A program made the translations under genes and the position numbers. A DNA stretch of 23,795 bases, from NCBI GenBank assembly GCA_003510795.1, contig DOKP01000046.1, positions 5,826 through 29,620 on the forward strand, written 5' to 3'. This document shows positions 1 to 7,789 of this stretch, in pieces (position 1 is the first letter of the stretch; each line of letters begins with the position of its first letter). Source of the DNA: Candidatus Moraniibacteriota bacterium. Lineage in GTDB: Bacteria > Patescibacteriota > Minisyncoccia > Moranbacterales > UBA9337. The notes beneath the pieces were generated by a model that was given only the letters and a program-made list of their open reading frames with translations, did no database searches and was not told the origin of the DNA.

Positions 1-9
1 AAAAATTAT

Positions 10-43
10 TTACAATGTTAGGACGGCCGTCCTAACACTGTAA
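10..43. repeat. 34-nt palindrome with GACGGCCGTC core (copy 1)
   Basis: The inner 18 nt, TTAGGACGGCCGTCCTAA at 18-35, are perfectly self-complementary. Continuing outward, 16 of 17 base pairs form over 10-43, the only mismatch being 15/38. It lies downstream of the HD-domain gene on the minus strand and is followed there by ATAATTTTT, so it could act as a terminator. The same core recurs at 85-98 and 1825-1836 with different arms. Confidence 0.75.
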
Positions 44-80
44 GATCTAATATCAAAAATTTACTATCAGGAACATACAG

Positions 81-105
81 CAATATGACGGCCGTCATTA
101 GATTG
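81..105. repeat. Palindrome with GACGGCCGTC core (copy 2)
   Basis: A perfect 14-nt palindrome, ATGACGGCCGTCAT, occupies 85-98. Outside it CAAT (81-84) can pair with ATTG (102-105) across a TAG bulge. The core matches copies 1 and 3 while the arms are unrelated in sequence. Apart from copies 1 and 2 and an AT-rich stretch, the region 1-311 holds no gene I can support. Confidence 0.65.
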
Positions 106-170
106 TAGTTTTGAGCTAAGGTGGAAAATGTGTATTTTAAAATTTTTTGAATATTTTTAAAATATACTCT

Positions 171-210
171 TTATTTTTTTCTTTATAATATATCTATTTA
201 TACCACAAAA
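171..210. repeat. AT-rich imperfect direct repeat, left copy
   Basis: About 40 nt resemble 1759-1797: both begin with TTATTTTTTT and end with TTTATAYCACAAAA, diverging in between. The two copies lie on either side of the HD and Gmad2 genes in the same orientation. The sequence is AT-rich, so part of the likeness could be chance; the shared CACAAAA end is the better evidence. Confidence 0.35.
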
Positions 211-311
211 TTTAGATGTCGCGAGCTGATAGCTGTCACGAGAAAACACACTTTCTCCTATTTAATTTCTACTATAGCAACTTCAAATTGATTCTTCTGT
301 CCTGGATTAAA

Positions 312-911
312 TTATATAATAAATTTCTCAGGATAATCACCGACTATTTCCAAAGCTTGAAGATATCTGCTCTCAAACACTTTTTTTACTTCGGGAAGAA
401 CCATTTTTCTTTCCCAGTCTTTTATTATTTTTTCCTTTATACGGTTTTCCAGTGAAGCGATGCTTTCGCTTGAATTATCCTGAAAGTAAGTCGCATAAAA
501 TTTTCCTGTAAAATGTGAGGCGCCATCCGCTGAACTAATTATTTGAACCTCTATGTCCATTTGAGAAATATTTTGCTCTTCTTTTCTCTCCATTTTCTCC
601 CAAAGCTCAAAAACCTGTCCAATAAAATCATCTCTTAGTCCGACTGATTGCAGGGTTTCCAGTCCTTTCGTCTTAGTTAATGCATATTCATTTTTAGCAT
701 CAAGTGGCTTTCCGAAATCATGTAGCCAGACTAGCGCAAATACTAAATTTCTATCTGCCTTGGTATATATGTCGCACAATTCCATAGCAATTCTCTCAAC
801 AATAATAAGATGATCTCTCACAAACCACTCTCTATATTTAAAATTATCATTATCACAATTTTTAATAACTATTTCTTTAAATAAATTTAGTTTTTCTCGA
901 ATATTATTCAT
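312..911 (-). CDS. HD-domain metal-dependent phosphohydrolase
   Basis: A 199-residue cytoplasmic protein with the spaced metal ligands of the HD superfamily: His34 in RDHLIIVERIA, the His64-Asp65 pair in WLHDFGKP, and a distal Asp129 in SADGASHF. HD proteins use these ligands to hydrolyse phosphate esters, commonly of nucleotides; the substrate cannot be read from the sequence. Length fits a single-domain HD hydrolase, and there is no signal peptide or partner domain. The ATG at 911 follows an AT-rich stretch with no Shine-Dalgarno motif. It lies 73 nt after the Gmad2 gene on the same strand and may share its transcript. Both genes sit between palindromes with a GACGGCCGTC core. Family assignment is secure; function is not. 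Confidence 0.85.
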   Translation of the reverse strand: MNNIREKLNLFKEIVIKNCDNDNFKYREWFVRDHLIIVERIAMELCDIYTKADRNLVFALVWLHDFGKPLDAKNEYALTKTKGLETLQSVGLRDDFIGQVFELWEKMERKEEQNISQMDIEVQIISSADGASHFTGKFYATYFQDNSSESIASLENRIKEKIIKDWERKMVLPEVKKVFESRYLQALEIVGDYPEKFII

Positions 912-984
912 ATATTTTTTTAGATTTTGTTACGTAGCATGGTTACGTAGCAAATGTCAGTTATTTTTAGTTTAAAACATTTTT

Positions 985-1740
985 CTACTTAAATAAAATA
1001 GGCAATCGAAAACTTTGATCATTCTCTGGTAAGCCTGAAGGATTATCTTTTTCAAAAATAATTTCCCCCTTCTTCGATTGTGGAGTATCAAAAATTAATT
1101 CAGCCTCAAAGGGCACAAAATCATCCACCATCCAATCGCCCATTGCCCGTGCAACTGTCTGGGCTAAAATATTTCCATTCTCATCCACTAACTTAATCGG
1201 AAAAGAAGCTTCGAAATACCAATTTTTAGCCTCACCTTTTATGTACAGAGGGCTTTTAATAACCGTATTTTCGATAGGCGCACTAACTTTTATATTTAAT
1301 TCCGCTTCTTTTTTCTGAGGCTCTCTGAGTCCGATACAACGCCAATTAATCTCTGCTTTTCTGGTTTCCTCGCTCACGACACAAGCAGGATTGCAACCTT
1401 CCCGCGCGACATTTAAATTAGCATCAAACCACCAAGTTTTACTATTTTCATTATACATACCCTCGCTTGTGACTTCTCCGTCTTTGACACATTCATTTTG
1501 CGCAATCAGCTTGGCTTCTTCTTGGGTCAAAATATTATTAATTTCAGGGCAAGGGCTAAACTCACAATTTGGACCAGCTCTCCCGACAGCACTACCATCT
1601 GGACAAATTTTCGCCTCCTCGGTACAAAATTTATTTTGCTTGGAAATATCCCCAAAATCGGAATTATATATCGAGGCGCCCCAAATAAAAACAATAATCG
1701 CTATAACCACACTGACTAAAATTAATATAATTTTTTGCAT
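985..1740 (-). CDS. Membrane-anchored Gmad2-domain envelope protein
   Basis: A 251-residue protein with an N-terminal hydrophobic segment (residues 3-22) that should be a signal anchor, placing the rest outside the membrane. Residues 39-64 carry four cysteines in a compact pattern (CTEEAKICPDGS, then NCEFSPC). A middle part (70-138) has four more cysteines (84, 116, 120, 135) and the motif NPACVVSEE. Residues 150-250 match a Gmad2 immunoglobulin-like fold: APIENTVIKSPLYIKGEA, then a GDW turn and closing FRLPILF. The paired cysteines suggest disulphides in an extracytoplasmic setting. I recall similar Cys-rich/Gmad2 architectures from Patescibacteria, where the role is unknown. A binding or cell-surface role is inference only. 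Confidence 0.75.
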   Translation of the reverse strand: MQKIILILVSVVIAIIVFIWGASIYNSDFGDISKQNKFCTEEAKICPDGSAVGRAGPNCEFSPCPEINNILTQEEAKLIAQNECVKDGEVTSEGMYNENSKTWWFDANLNVAREGCNPACVVSEETRKAEINWRCIGLREPQKKEAELNIKVSAPIENTVIKSPLYIKGEAKNWYFEASFPIKLVDENGNILAQTVARAMGDWMVDDFVPFEAELIFDTPQSKKGEIIFEKDNPSGLPENDQSFRLPILFK

Positions 1741-1758
1741 AGTTTAAATGTTATGATT

Positions 1759-1797
1759 TTATTTTTTTACTCCAATATCTTCATTTATATCACAAAA
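1759..1797. repeat. AT-rich imperfect direct repeat, right copy
   Basis: Partner of 171-210. It reads TTATTTTTTT at the left end and TTTATATCACAAAA at the right end. It lies just upstream of the Gmad2 gene on the minus strand and immediately inside palindrome copy 3. Confidence 0.35.
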
Positions 1798-1811
1798 CAC
1801 AGGTAAGATGT

Positions 1812-1849
1812 AGGCACAGCGAAATGACGGCCGTCGTTTCGCTGTACCT
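1812..1849. repeat. 38-nt palindrome with GACGGCCGTC core (copy 3)
   Basis: Around the core GACGGCCGTC the arms ACAGCGAAA (1816-1824) and TTTCGCTGT (1837-1845) are exact reverse complements. The stem extends to 1812/1849 with two non-Watson-Crick positions (1825/1836 and 1815/1846). It lies between the toxin gene (stop at 1918) and the Gmad2 gene. On the plus strand it is followed by a short T run (1849-1853). Confidence 0.75.
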
Positions 1850-1917
1850 TTTTAAATGCAGGGTGGATTAGTTTTTTGATTCAAAGCCTTGAGTTGTTTT
1901 TAAAATTTTAAAATGTC

Positions 1918-2280
1918 TTAATGTTTTTCATTAAATAAATCCAGATAATCGTCAATCCTGCCACTATCTTCATTGGCTTTATTTCCTTTGAAATATATCT
2001 CGATAAATTCAATTAATTCTATAGTTTCCGTTTCTTTGTGATAAGCATAAACAACTCGGAAAAAACTTTCCCGAGTAGAGTCGCAATGCATCCGAACTTT
2101 ATAAATTTCTACTCGGCTATTCTTATGCAGTAAACTCCAATGCTTAGCCCCATTACCTCGAGGTGCCTCGGTTAAATATTTATTTTTCAAGTTAATAAAA
2201 TCTTGAGCTAAGGTTTTATATTTCTTAAAAAGTTTTTTGAAATCTTTTTTAAATTCAGCGGTTTCTCTAAAATTTATCAT
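1918..2280 (-). CDS. RelE/YafQ-like toxin of a type II TA pair
   Basis: A 120-residue basic protein that opens like YafQ/RelE toxins (MINFRETAEFKKDFKKLFKKYKTL) and contains the family core: EIYKVRMHCDSTRESFFRVVYAYHK followed by ELIEFIEIYFKGNK. RelE-fold toxins are ribosome-dependent mRNA interferases; the C-terminal EIYFKGNK resembles the family's catalytic end, but individual catalytic residues cannot be assigned with certainty. It starts 11 nt after the stop of the XRE-Panacea gene, so the antitoxin is first in the operon, the order used by most autoregulated RelBE-type pairs. It ends at 1918, followed by palindrome copy 3. Acute toxicity is inferred from family and context. Confidence 0.8.
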   Translation of the reverse strand: MINFRETAEFKKDFKKLFKKYKTLAQDFINLKNKYLTEAPRGNGAKHWSLLHKNSRVEIYKVRMHCDSTRESFFRVVYAYHKETETIELIEFIEIYFKGNKANEDSGRIDDYLDLFNEKH

Positions 2281-2291
2281 ATAAAAGAAAA

Positions 2292-3125
2292 TTAAAGCTC
2301 GTCATAATCTCTAACGGAAAGTTTTTCGTTTCTATAAAAGACTCCATTGTATTCTACTTCCTCGCCAATTTTAGCCACTCGCCAAGGCATATCCTCATGG
2401 GAAAGATCAGAAAGCTCCTTGGCAGTTTTATCAGCCAAGCGTCGAAGCTCCCAATCGATATGTTTAATTTCCTGAGCAGATAAGGGAGTTAAGTCAATTT
2501 GGTACTCTGGATTAAGGAAAAATTTCTTTTGCTCTTTATCATAAAATTTTGAACGCACTTCTTCTATCTCATTTTTAGCTTTCATTTCTTCAATGATTTT
2601 AGCAAACATCACCGGCGTTGGTCCAAAATGATTTTTTATATACACCGCTCCCATTAGCTGCTCTTCATATTTTTCATAATAATCAAAATCGATAAAATAC
2701 AGCAATTTATAAATCACCGTCATCCCGATATTGGGTTTGCCACCTACTTTCTTTAAGATATAAGTCAAAACTGTTTTAAATTTCTTTTGATTTTTAATCG
2801 GCACAGAAATCCGCACTTCGCCCGCCGTAGCCTTTTTATCCGCCAAAGCTTTAGCGTTGGAGGAGGCGAAGGAGGGCTTTCTATTGTGTTCCTTTTCGAA
2901 AAATACTTCTCGTTCCTCTCCTATGGCACCGCTAAGAAATTTAAAAAGTGTCACCCCAAACACATCCGCCAAAACACCTGCCTCAGTCACCGTGACATCT
3001 CGCTCGCCTTTTTCTATCTGCATATAGGTAGGACGAGAAATCTTTAATTTTTTAGCCAAATAATCCTGAGAAAAATCATTTCTCAGTCGCAGTTTTTTAA
3101 TTTTCTCATTTAGCTTATTAACCAT
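2292..3125 (-). CDS. XRE helix-turn-helix / Panacea (DUF4065) antitoxin
   Basis: A 277-residue protein with two domains. Residues 5-62 are a Cro/C1 helix-turn-helix (DYLAKKLKISRPTYMQIEKGER). Residues 115-260 match Panacea/DUF4065 (SocA-like): NIGMTVIYKLLYFIDFDYY, HFGPTPVMFAKI and a C-terminal LSHEDMPWRVAK. Panacea is the promiscuous antitoxin domain of PanAT systems that neutralises many unrelated toxins; here it precedes a RelE/YafQ-like toxin. The HTH should repress the operon from the consensus promoter at 3154-3182. The linker (residues 85-104, SFASSNAKALADKKATAGEV) is encoded by a palindromic element inserted in frame. Assignment is firm; pairing with the downstream toxin is inferred from the 11-nt spacing. 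Confidence 0.9.
   Translation of the reverse strand: MVNKLNEKIKKLRLRNDFSQDYLAKKLKISRPTYMQIEKGERDVTVTEAGVLADVFGVTLFKFLSGAIGEEREVFFEKEHNRKPSFASSNAKALADKKATAGEVRISVPIKNQKKFKTVLTYILKKVGGKPNIGMTVIYKLLYFIDFDYYEKYEEQLMGAVYIKNHFGPTPVMFAKIIEEMKAKNEIEEVRSKFYDKEQKKFFLNPEYQIDLTPLSAQEIKHIDWELRRLADKTAKELSDLSHEDMPWRVAKIGEEVEYNGVFYRNEKLSVRDYDEL
2816..2871. repeat. Palindromic element inserted in frame in the antitoxin gene
   Basis: The ends CTTCGCC (2816-2822) and GGCGAAG (2865-2871) are exact reverse complements. The centre, CGCCAAAGCTTTAGCG (2841-2856), is a 16-nt palindrome with one mismatched pair. The stretch is richer in G+C than its surroundings. It encodes the Ala/Lys-rich linker between two recognisable domains, so it behaves as an inserted element that kept the frame, comparable in principle to the Rickettsia palindromic elements found inside proteins. 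Confidence 0.65.
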
Positions 3126-3153
3126 AAAGTTTAAGTTATGTTTTTATAGCCTA

Positions 3154-3182
3154 ATTATACAATCTAATCGGATACTTGTCAA
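3154..3182 (-). promoter_or_regulatory. Consensus sigma-70 promoter of the XRE-Panacea/toxin operon
   Basis: On the minus strand TTGACA (3182-3177) and TATAAT (3159-3154) are separated by exactly 17 nt. Predicted start of transcription is near 3147, giving a leader of about 22 nt with no Shine-Dalgarno motif before the ATG at 3125. The upstream stretch 3183-3236 is AT-rich; I see no gene in it. Confidence 0.8.
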
Positions 3183-3236
3183 ATAACTTTACACCACACA
3201 ATGCATACATATTTTACACTGTATTTTATATGTTTT

Positions 3237-3746
3237 TTATTTTAATAAATTTTGATAAATTTCTAGATCCTCGTCAGTAAAAGAAACAAAATAAATTTTT
3301 TCCAATTGGTGCTTTTCTTCGGCGATAAATTCCTTAACTGCATCCACTGCAATTTGAGCCGCCTCCTCTATTGGATAACCATACACTCCGGTGGAAATAT
3401 TAGGAAAAGCAATGTTCTTTACATTATGATCCACAGCTAGATACAGACTCATCATATAACAACTTCTCAACATATCGGCTTCGTGACCGTTTTCATTGCC
3501 ATAAATTGGTCCCACAGTATGAATCACCCATTTGGCGGGCAATCTATATCCTTTGGTAATCCTGGCCTCGCCTTCCATGCAACCACTTAAGATTAAACAT
3601 TCTTGATATAATTCTTCGCCCGCAGCCCGATGAATCGCCCCGTCCACTCCGCCACCGCCCAAAAGCCGACGATTAGCGGAATTCACAATCGCATCTAGTG
3701 GCATTGCGGTAATATCTTCCTTTATAGCAATTAATTCTGTGGGCAT
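3237..3746 (-). CDS. Macro-domain ADP-ribose/O-acetyl-ADP-ribose hydrolase
   Basis: A 169-residue single macro domain, close to the usual length of YmdB-like proteins. The ligand-binding signature is intact: DAIVNSANRRLLGGGGVDG (residues 18-36) followed by AIHRAAG, with catalytic-type Asn22 and Asn25. The phosphate loop NISTGVYGYP follows near residue 115. Family members bind ADP-ribose and remove it from proteins, nucleic acids or O-acetyl-ADP-ribose. It starts 16 nt after the stop of the metallopeptidase gene and is the last gene of the hsdR transcript. No ADP-ribosyltransferase partner is visible in the window, so a role in reversing an invader's or the cell's own ADP-ribosylation is inference. 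Confidence 0.9.
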   Translation of the reverse strand: MPTELIAIKEDITAMPLDAIVNSANRRLLGGGGVDGAIHRAAGEELYQECLILSGCMEGEARITKGYRLPAKWVIHTVGPIYGNENGHEADMLRSCYMMSLYLAVDHNVKNIAFPNISTGVYGYPIEEAAQIAVDAVKEFIAEEKHQLEKIYFVSFTDEDLEIYQNLLK

Positions 3747-3762
3747 AAATTTATTTTATTTT

Positions 3763-4467
3763 TTAAATAAACCTCAACTCCAGCTCCTCTTTTACTTTTT
3801 CCCAATTTGGAAATTTTCTGTTCAATAACCTAAGGAAATTTTTATTATGGCTATGGTATTTCACGTGGCACAACTCATGGGTAATTACATAATCAATGCA
3901 TTTCTTTGAAGCATTGATAAGCGACGGATTTAGAGAGATTGTTTGATTTTTTGCATAGCTTCCCCATCGTTTATTCATTTTTCTTACAACCAACTTGAAA
4001 TCAAAATTATAATCAAATTTTTTCACTATCTCATCTAGTCTCTCATTAAATACTTTCTCTATTTTATCACGATACCATTTATCTAATAACTTCTTATTCC
4101 TAGCACTATCCCGCAAGTTACCTTTTGTATAAATTATTAGCCTCCCCTTCTGTAATGATACATAATCATCTTTTGATTTTTCTACGATTAATTTATATTG
4201 ACGTCCTAAATACAAAAAACTTTCCCCCGAAATATAATCTCTTTGCACCCTTTTTCCTTGAAACTGAGCAAAAAACTGCAACTGTCTTTCTAACCAAAGC
4301 CACTTCTTCTTTAAGAATTTTTCAATCTCATTTGAGTCCATTTTATTTGGAGCCCTCAACACAATTTTCATATCCGGATAAACAGATAAACTAAAGGTTT
4401 TTCTTTTTTCCAAAATTAAATTATATTCATATTTATATTTTCCATAGATGAATTTTAATTTTTTCAT
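3763..4467 (-). CDS. YgjP-like (DUF45/COG1451) zinc metallopeptidase
   Basis: A 234-residue protein with the DUF45 signature: RWGSYAKNQTISLNPSLI (residues 168-184) and the zinc motif HELCH (197-201), followed by HSHNKNF, whose His205 or His207 should be the third ligand. The N-terminal half (1-120) is a beta-rich region typical of the family. Its ATG overlaps the hsdR stop in an ATGA arrangement, so the two are very likely translationally coupled. Genes of this family are repeatedly seen next to hsdR in type I restriction loci; substrate and role there are not established. No signal peptide, so it acts in the cytoplasm. Confidence 0.85.
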   Translation of the reverse strand: MKKLKFIYGKYKYEYNLILEKRKTFSLSVYPDMKIVLRAPNKMDSNEIEKFLKKKWLWLERQLQFFAQFQGKRVQRDYISGESFLYLGRQYKLIVEKSKDDYVSLQKGRLIIYTKGNLRDSARNKKLLDKWYRDKIEKVFNERLDEIVKKFDYNFDFKLVVRKMNKRWGSYAKNQTISLNPSLINASKKCIDYVITHELCHVKYHSHNKNFLRLLNRKFPNWEKVKEELELRFI

Positions 4468-7400
4468 AAACTAAATGTAGCATGATTATTTTGAATCAAG
4501 TCCATAACGGTATCAATTATATCTTCCATTTTTTCATGAGTAAGTTCAATACCCATCTCTACCTTAACCCCATCATAAAGATAATCATCGATAGCCTCTT
4601 TCATCCTTCTTTTATGCTCCATATTTTTCCACCAATCTACAATCGCATTTTCACACACCACCATATATAATTGAGAAATAATTTCCGCATATTTATCATC
4701 CGAAACGCCTAGCGCATCAAATTCACTCTTGATATTCCTATAAATTATATCCGCTCCAGCTTTATCAATTAATATATCCGGGATGCTTTCATCTTTTTTA
4801 TCTATCATTTCCGCGTTAATTCTGCGCGCTTCTTTGAGCGCTTCGATATCAGCAATTTTTCCCAATCGCATGGCCTCAATCAATGCACTAACTTGCTTGG
4901 AAAATTTATTATAAAATTCTGGGTCTTTAGTGACATTTTCAATAATAGTTCTTTTCGTTTGAGCTGTAATAGCGTCGGCTTTGGACTTATCAGAACCCAT
5001 TTCTTCAATAACTTTTTCGAAAGCTTCTTTATCAGTGATAGTAATTTCTCTTGTCAAAAGCTCCGCTTCTTCAGCTTTGATGTTTTCATCCATTATTTTA
5101 GTTAGAGCCTGCTTATATCTACCAAAATCAATCCGCTCTGCATATCGCACACTAGCAATTTTTCGCAGTTCCATAAATTTTTTCAATTCCTTGCGATACA
5201 CATCTACATTGGGGAATTCACGCGCGAAATCTTGCAAGTTCATACACTCATTGAAGGTGGTTAAAAATTTACGTAATCCGTCATAAAATTCTTTTCTCAA
5301 CTGTTCATTTCCCAGATATTCCAGATAGGCCTCATCATCGTCTTTCACGCCCCTAAATATATCGTGCAAATTTCCATAACTATCCTCCAGCTCTTTTACT
5401 TTGTCCCACACATCTATAAGGGCGCCTTTAACATCATTTTCATCATAATTACCAAAAAGTTGCATGGCAGTGCGGATGTTTTGAGCGTTTTCTGAATAGT
5501 CGATAATGTAGCCCGCAGTTTTTGGCAAAGAAAAATTATCAAATAAGCGATTAACCCGAGCAATAGCTTGCAATAGATTATGATCACGCAATTCCTTAGC
5601 TAAATATAAGACAGTGTTACGTGGAGCATCAAATCCTGTTAATAGTTTATCCACTACAATCAAAATTTCCACCCCATCCTCGTTATATTTAAAACTATCA
5701 ATCACACTTTCTTCATATTTTTTTAAGCTTTGATATTTTTCTTTGATATTTTTTAAATATTCATCCACTTCTTTTTTGTGCTCGTCTTTATCATCGATTA
5801 AGCCATTCTCATCAGAGATTACTAGAGCAGTTTGAATTTTTCCATTTTCTCTAAAATATTTTTCAAAAAGTACGGCAGAATATTTTGAAGGTGCCACTAT
5901 TTGAGCTTTTAGCCCCGTATCTTTAAATCTGGCTAGATAATGTTTTTCTATGTCATAAGCAATTTCAGAAATTCGATTAGGATTATTGGCGATAATTTTC
6001 TTTTCAACTTCTTGTTGCAATTGATATTTATGGGCCTCGGGTAAGTCCTCCGTTATTCTATCCCATTGCCGATCAACTTCTTTTTTGTCCTGCCGAAGAT
6101 TCACGTAACGACCTTCATAAATCAAGGGCAATATAATTCCATCAGTCAGAGCGTCATCGATAGTATATTTATCGATAAAACTTCCAAACTTTTGTCTGGA
6201 CTTTTCTTTTTTAAGAAGAGGTGTGCCGGTAAAAGCAATATAGCAAGCATTGGGAATAATTTTATTCATATCAAAATTAGCGCTACCTCCCTGAGAACGA
6301 TGGGCTTCATCAATCAAAACAAAAATATTGTCATCTAAATCTTCAAAAGGAATGTCATCCCCGTCAGCTATTTTAAACTTATGAATAAGAGTAGTGATCA
6401 CACTCAAATCTTTCTTTTCAATAAGGCTCAAAAGATTTCTTTTACTTTTAGCTTGTTTAACTTCTTTTTTTAAGCCGGCATTTTCAAAAGTTCCTTTAAT
6501 TTGCCTATCTAAATCCTTGCGATCAGTCACGATCAAAACTCGAGGGTTCACAATTTTTGGATCTTCAATTAAAGCCTTGATAAACATTACCATCGTCAAT
6601 GATTTTCCGCTTCCTTGGGTATGCCAGAGAATTCCACCTTCTCTTTTTTCTCCATCTTTACCAGGAATTTTATGATCTATTCTGTTTAGAATCCTTTTAA
6701 TGGCGAAGTATTGTTGATAACGCATTACTTTTTTAATTCCTGCATCATAAAGGATAAAATTCTTGGCCAGATCCAAAATCCTAGCTTTATCAAAAAGCGC
6801 CACCACTGCCCGATCCTGATCAGTTACATCTCTTTCTATTTTTTGCGCATGATGCTTGGTAGCTCCGTTAAGATCAAGACAAACTTTTTTATAAATATCT
6901 TTTTCAATTTTTGTAGCAATTAAATTTTCTACTTTTTCTTCCAATTCTTTTTCGCCGTCTTTCTCTCTCCATTTGGCATAAAATTCTGTCGGAGTGGCAG
7001 TGGTGCCATAGCGCAAATCTTTACCATTGGAACCCACTAATAACTGGGGGTAAATAAAAAGTCTGGGACAATATTCGGCTCTTTGGTTGCGAGTTAATTG
7101 TCGTAATGATTCCTCGATATCTACGCTAGATTTTTTATTTTCAATCACTGCTAGAGGAATGCCATTTACGAACACTACGATATCAGGGCGAATATCTTCT
7201 TTTTCATTGGCTTCAAATTCCACCGCTACTTGAAAAATATTATTTTCTATATTTTCAAAATCGATAAAACGAAAATTCTGGCTCATTTTTTTACCCTCAT
7301 GAAAAACCTGAATGGTTTTACCTCCACTAGTGGGCATAATAGTTTGGTAAATTTTAGCTGAAGTGTCTATCAGTCCCTCAAAAGGAATATTTTCTAACTC

Positions 7401-7643
7401 ATCAATCGCTTCAAAAACTTTTTCTTCGCTAAATTTATACTCTTGCCCAGCATACTCATAGCCATTGATTTTCATCAAAACCTCGCTGGCTGTTTTTCGC
7501 AAGATAAATTTTCCGGTGTCTCCTGATCTCTCTTGCATTAGTTCCTCACGAGAGATGTACTGATAACCCAAATTCAAAAGCAATTCCACAAAAGGCAACT
7601 GCGACTGTCTGGCTTCATCAAAATCTATATCTGATATACTCAT
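4464..7643 (-). CDS. hsdR: Type I restriction enzyme subunit R (HsdR)
   Basis: A 1059-residue full-length HsdR, the motor and nuclease subunit that translocates DNA and cuts unmodified targets when joined to HsdM2S. The N-terminal PD-(D/E)xK nuclease is at about residues 130-172, with RPDIVVF (Asp154) and the E-N-K triad in AVIENKK (Glu168, Lys170). The SF2 translocase follows: MRYQQYFAIKRIL near 307, Walker A TQGSGKS (342-348), DEAH (445-448) and AFTGTPL as motif III. A long helical C-terminal region would contact HsdM/HsdS. All catalytic motifs look intact. The gene heads a hsdR-metallopeptidase-macro transcript. hsdM lies 9 kb upstream, an unusual split. Confidence 0.97.
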   Translation of the reverse strand: MSISDIDFDEARQSQLPFVELLLNLGYQYISREELMQERSGDTGKFILRKTASEVLMKINGYEYAGQEYKFSEEKVFEAIDELENIPFEGLIDTSAKIYQTIMPTSGGKTIQVFHEGKKMSQNFRFIDFENIENNIFQVAVEFEANEKEDIRPDIVVFVNGIPLAVIENKKSSVDIEESLRQLTRNQRAEYCPRLFIYPQLLVGSNGKDLRYGTTATPTEFYAKWREKDGEKELEEKVENLIATKIEKDIYKKVCLDLNGATKHHAQKIERDVTDQDRAVVALFDKARILDLAKNFILYDAGIKKVMRYQQYFAIKRILNRIDHKIPGKDGEKREGGILWHTQGSGKSLTMVMFIKALIEDPKIVNPRVLIVTDRKDLDRQIKGTFENAGLKKEVKQAKSKRNLLSLIEKKDLSVITTLIHKFKIADGDDIPFEDLDDNIFVLIDEAHRSQGGSANFDMNKIIPNACYIAFTGTPLLKKEKSRQKFGSFIDKYTIDDALTDGIILPLIYEGRYVNLRQDKKEVDRQWDRITEDLPEAHKYQLQQEVEKKIIANNPNRISEIAYDIEKHYLARFKDTGLKAQIVAPSKYSAVLFEKYFRENGKIQTALVISDENGLIDDKDEHKKEVDEYLKNIKEKYQSLKKYEESVIDSFKYNEDGVEILIVVDKLLTGFDAPRNTVLYLAKELRDHNLLQAIARVNRLFDNFSLPKTAGYIIDYSENAQNIRTAMQLFGNYDENDVKGALIDVWDKVKELEDSYGNLHDIFRGVKDDDEAYLEYLGNEQLRKEFYDGLRKFLTTFNECMNLQDFAREFPNVDVYRKELKKFMELRKIASVRYAERIDFGRYKQALTKIMDENIKAEEAELLTREITITDKEAFEKVIEEMGSDKSKADAITAQTKRTIIENVTKDPEFYNKFSKQVSALIEAMRLGKIADIEALKEARRINAEMIDKKDESIPDILIDKAGADIIYRNIKSEFDALGVSDDKYAEIISQLYMVVCENAIVDWWKNMEHKRRMKEAIDDYLYDGVKVEMGIELTHEKMEDIIDTVMDLIQNNHATFSL

Positions 7644-7754
7644 ATTATTTTTTATGCTTAACTTTTTTAAACTTTTTAATTTATAGTATTAAATTTCAGC
7701 TGTCCGATTTCTTCGTACAACTCCCTGCTTTGTAAAATGGGCACAAAACAATAC

Positions 7755-7783
7755 TTGACTTTTGCCAAAATATATGCTAGTAT
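7755..7783 (+). promoter_or_regulatory. Plus-strand extended -10 promoter
   Basis: TTGACT (7755-7760) and TAGTAT (7778-7783) are spaced by 17 nt, and TG at 7775-7776 forms an extended -10. It points against every protein gene in the area and lies about 20 nt upstream of a hairpin with a T7 run. Predicted transcription start is near 7790. Confidence 0.6.
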
Positions 7784-7789
7784 TTTGGT

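Noticed and set aside
216..455. Plus-strand frame near the left end.
   Set aside because: Its second half is antisense to the HD gene and the translation is low-complexity Phe/Tyr-rich, as expected from AT-rich antisense DNA.
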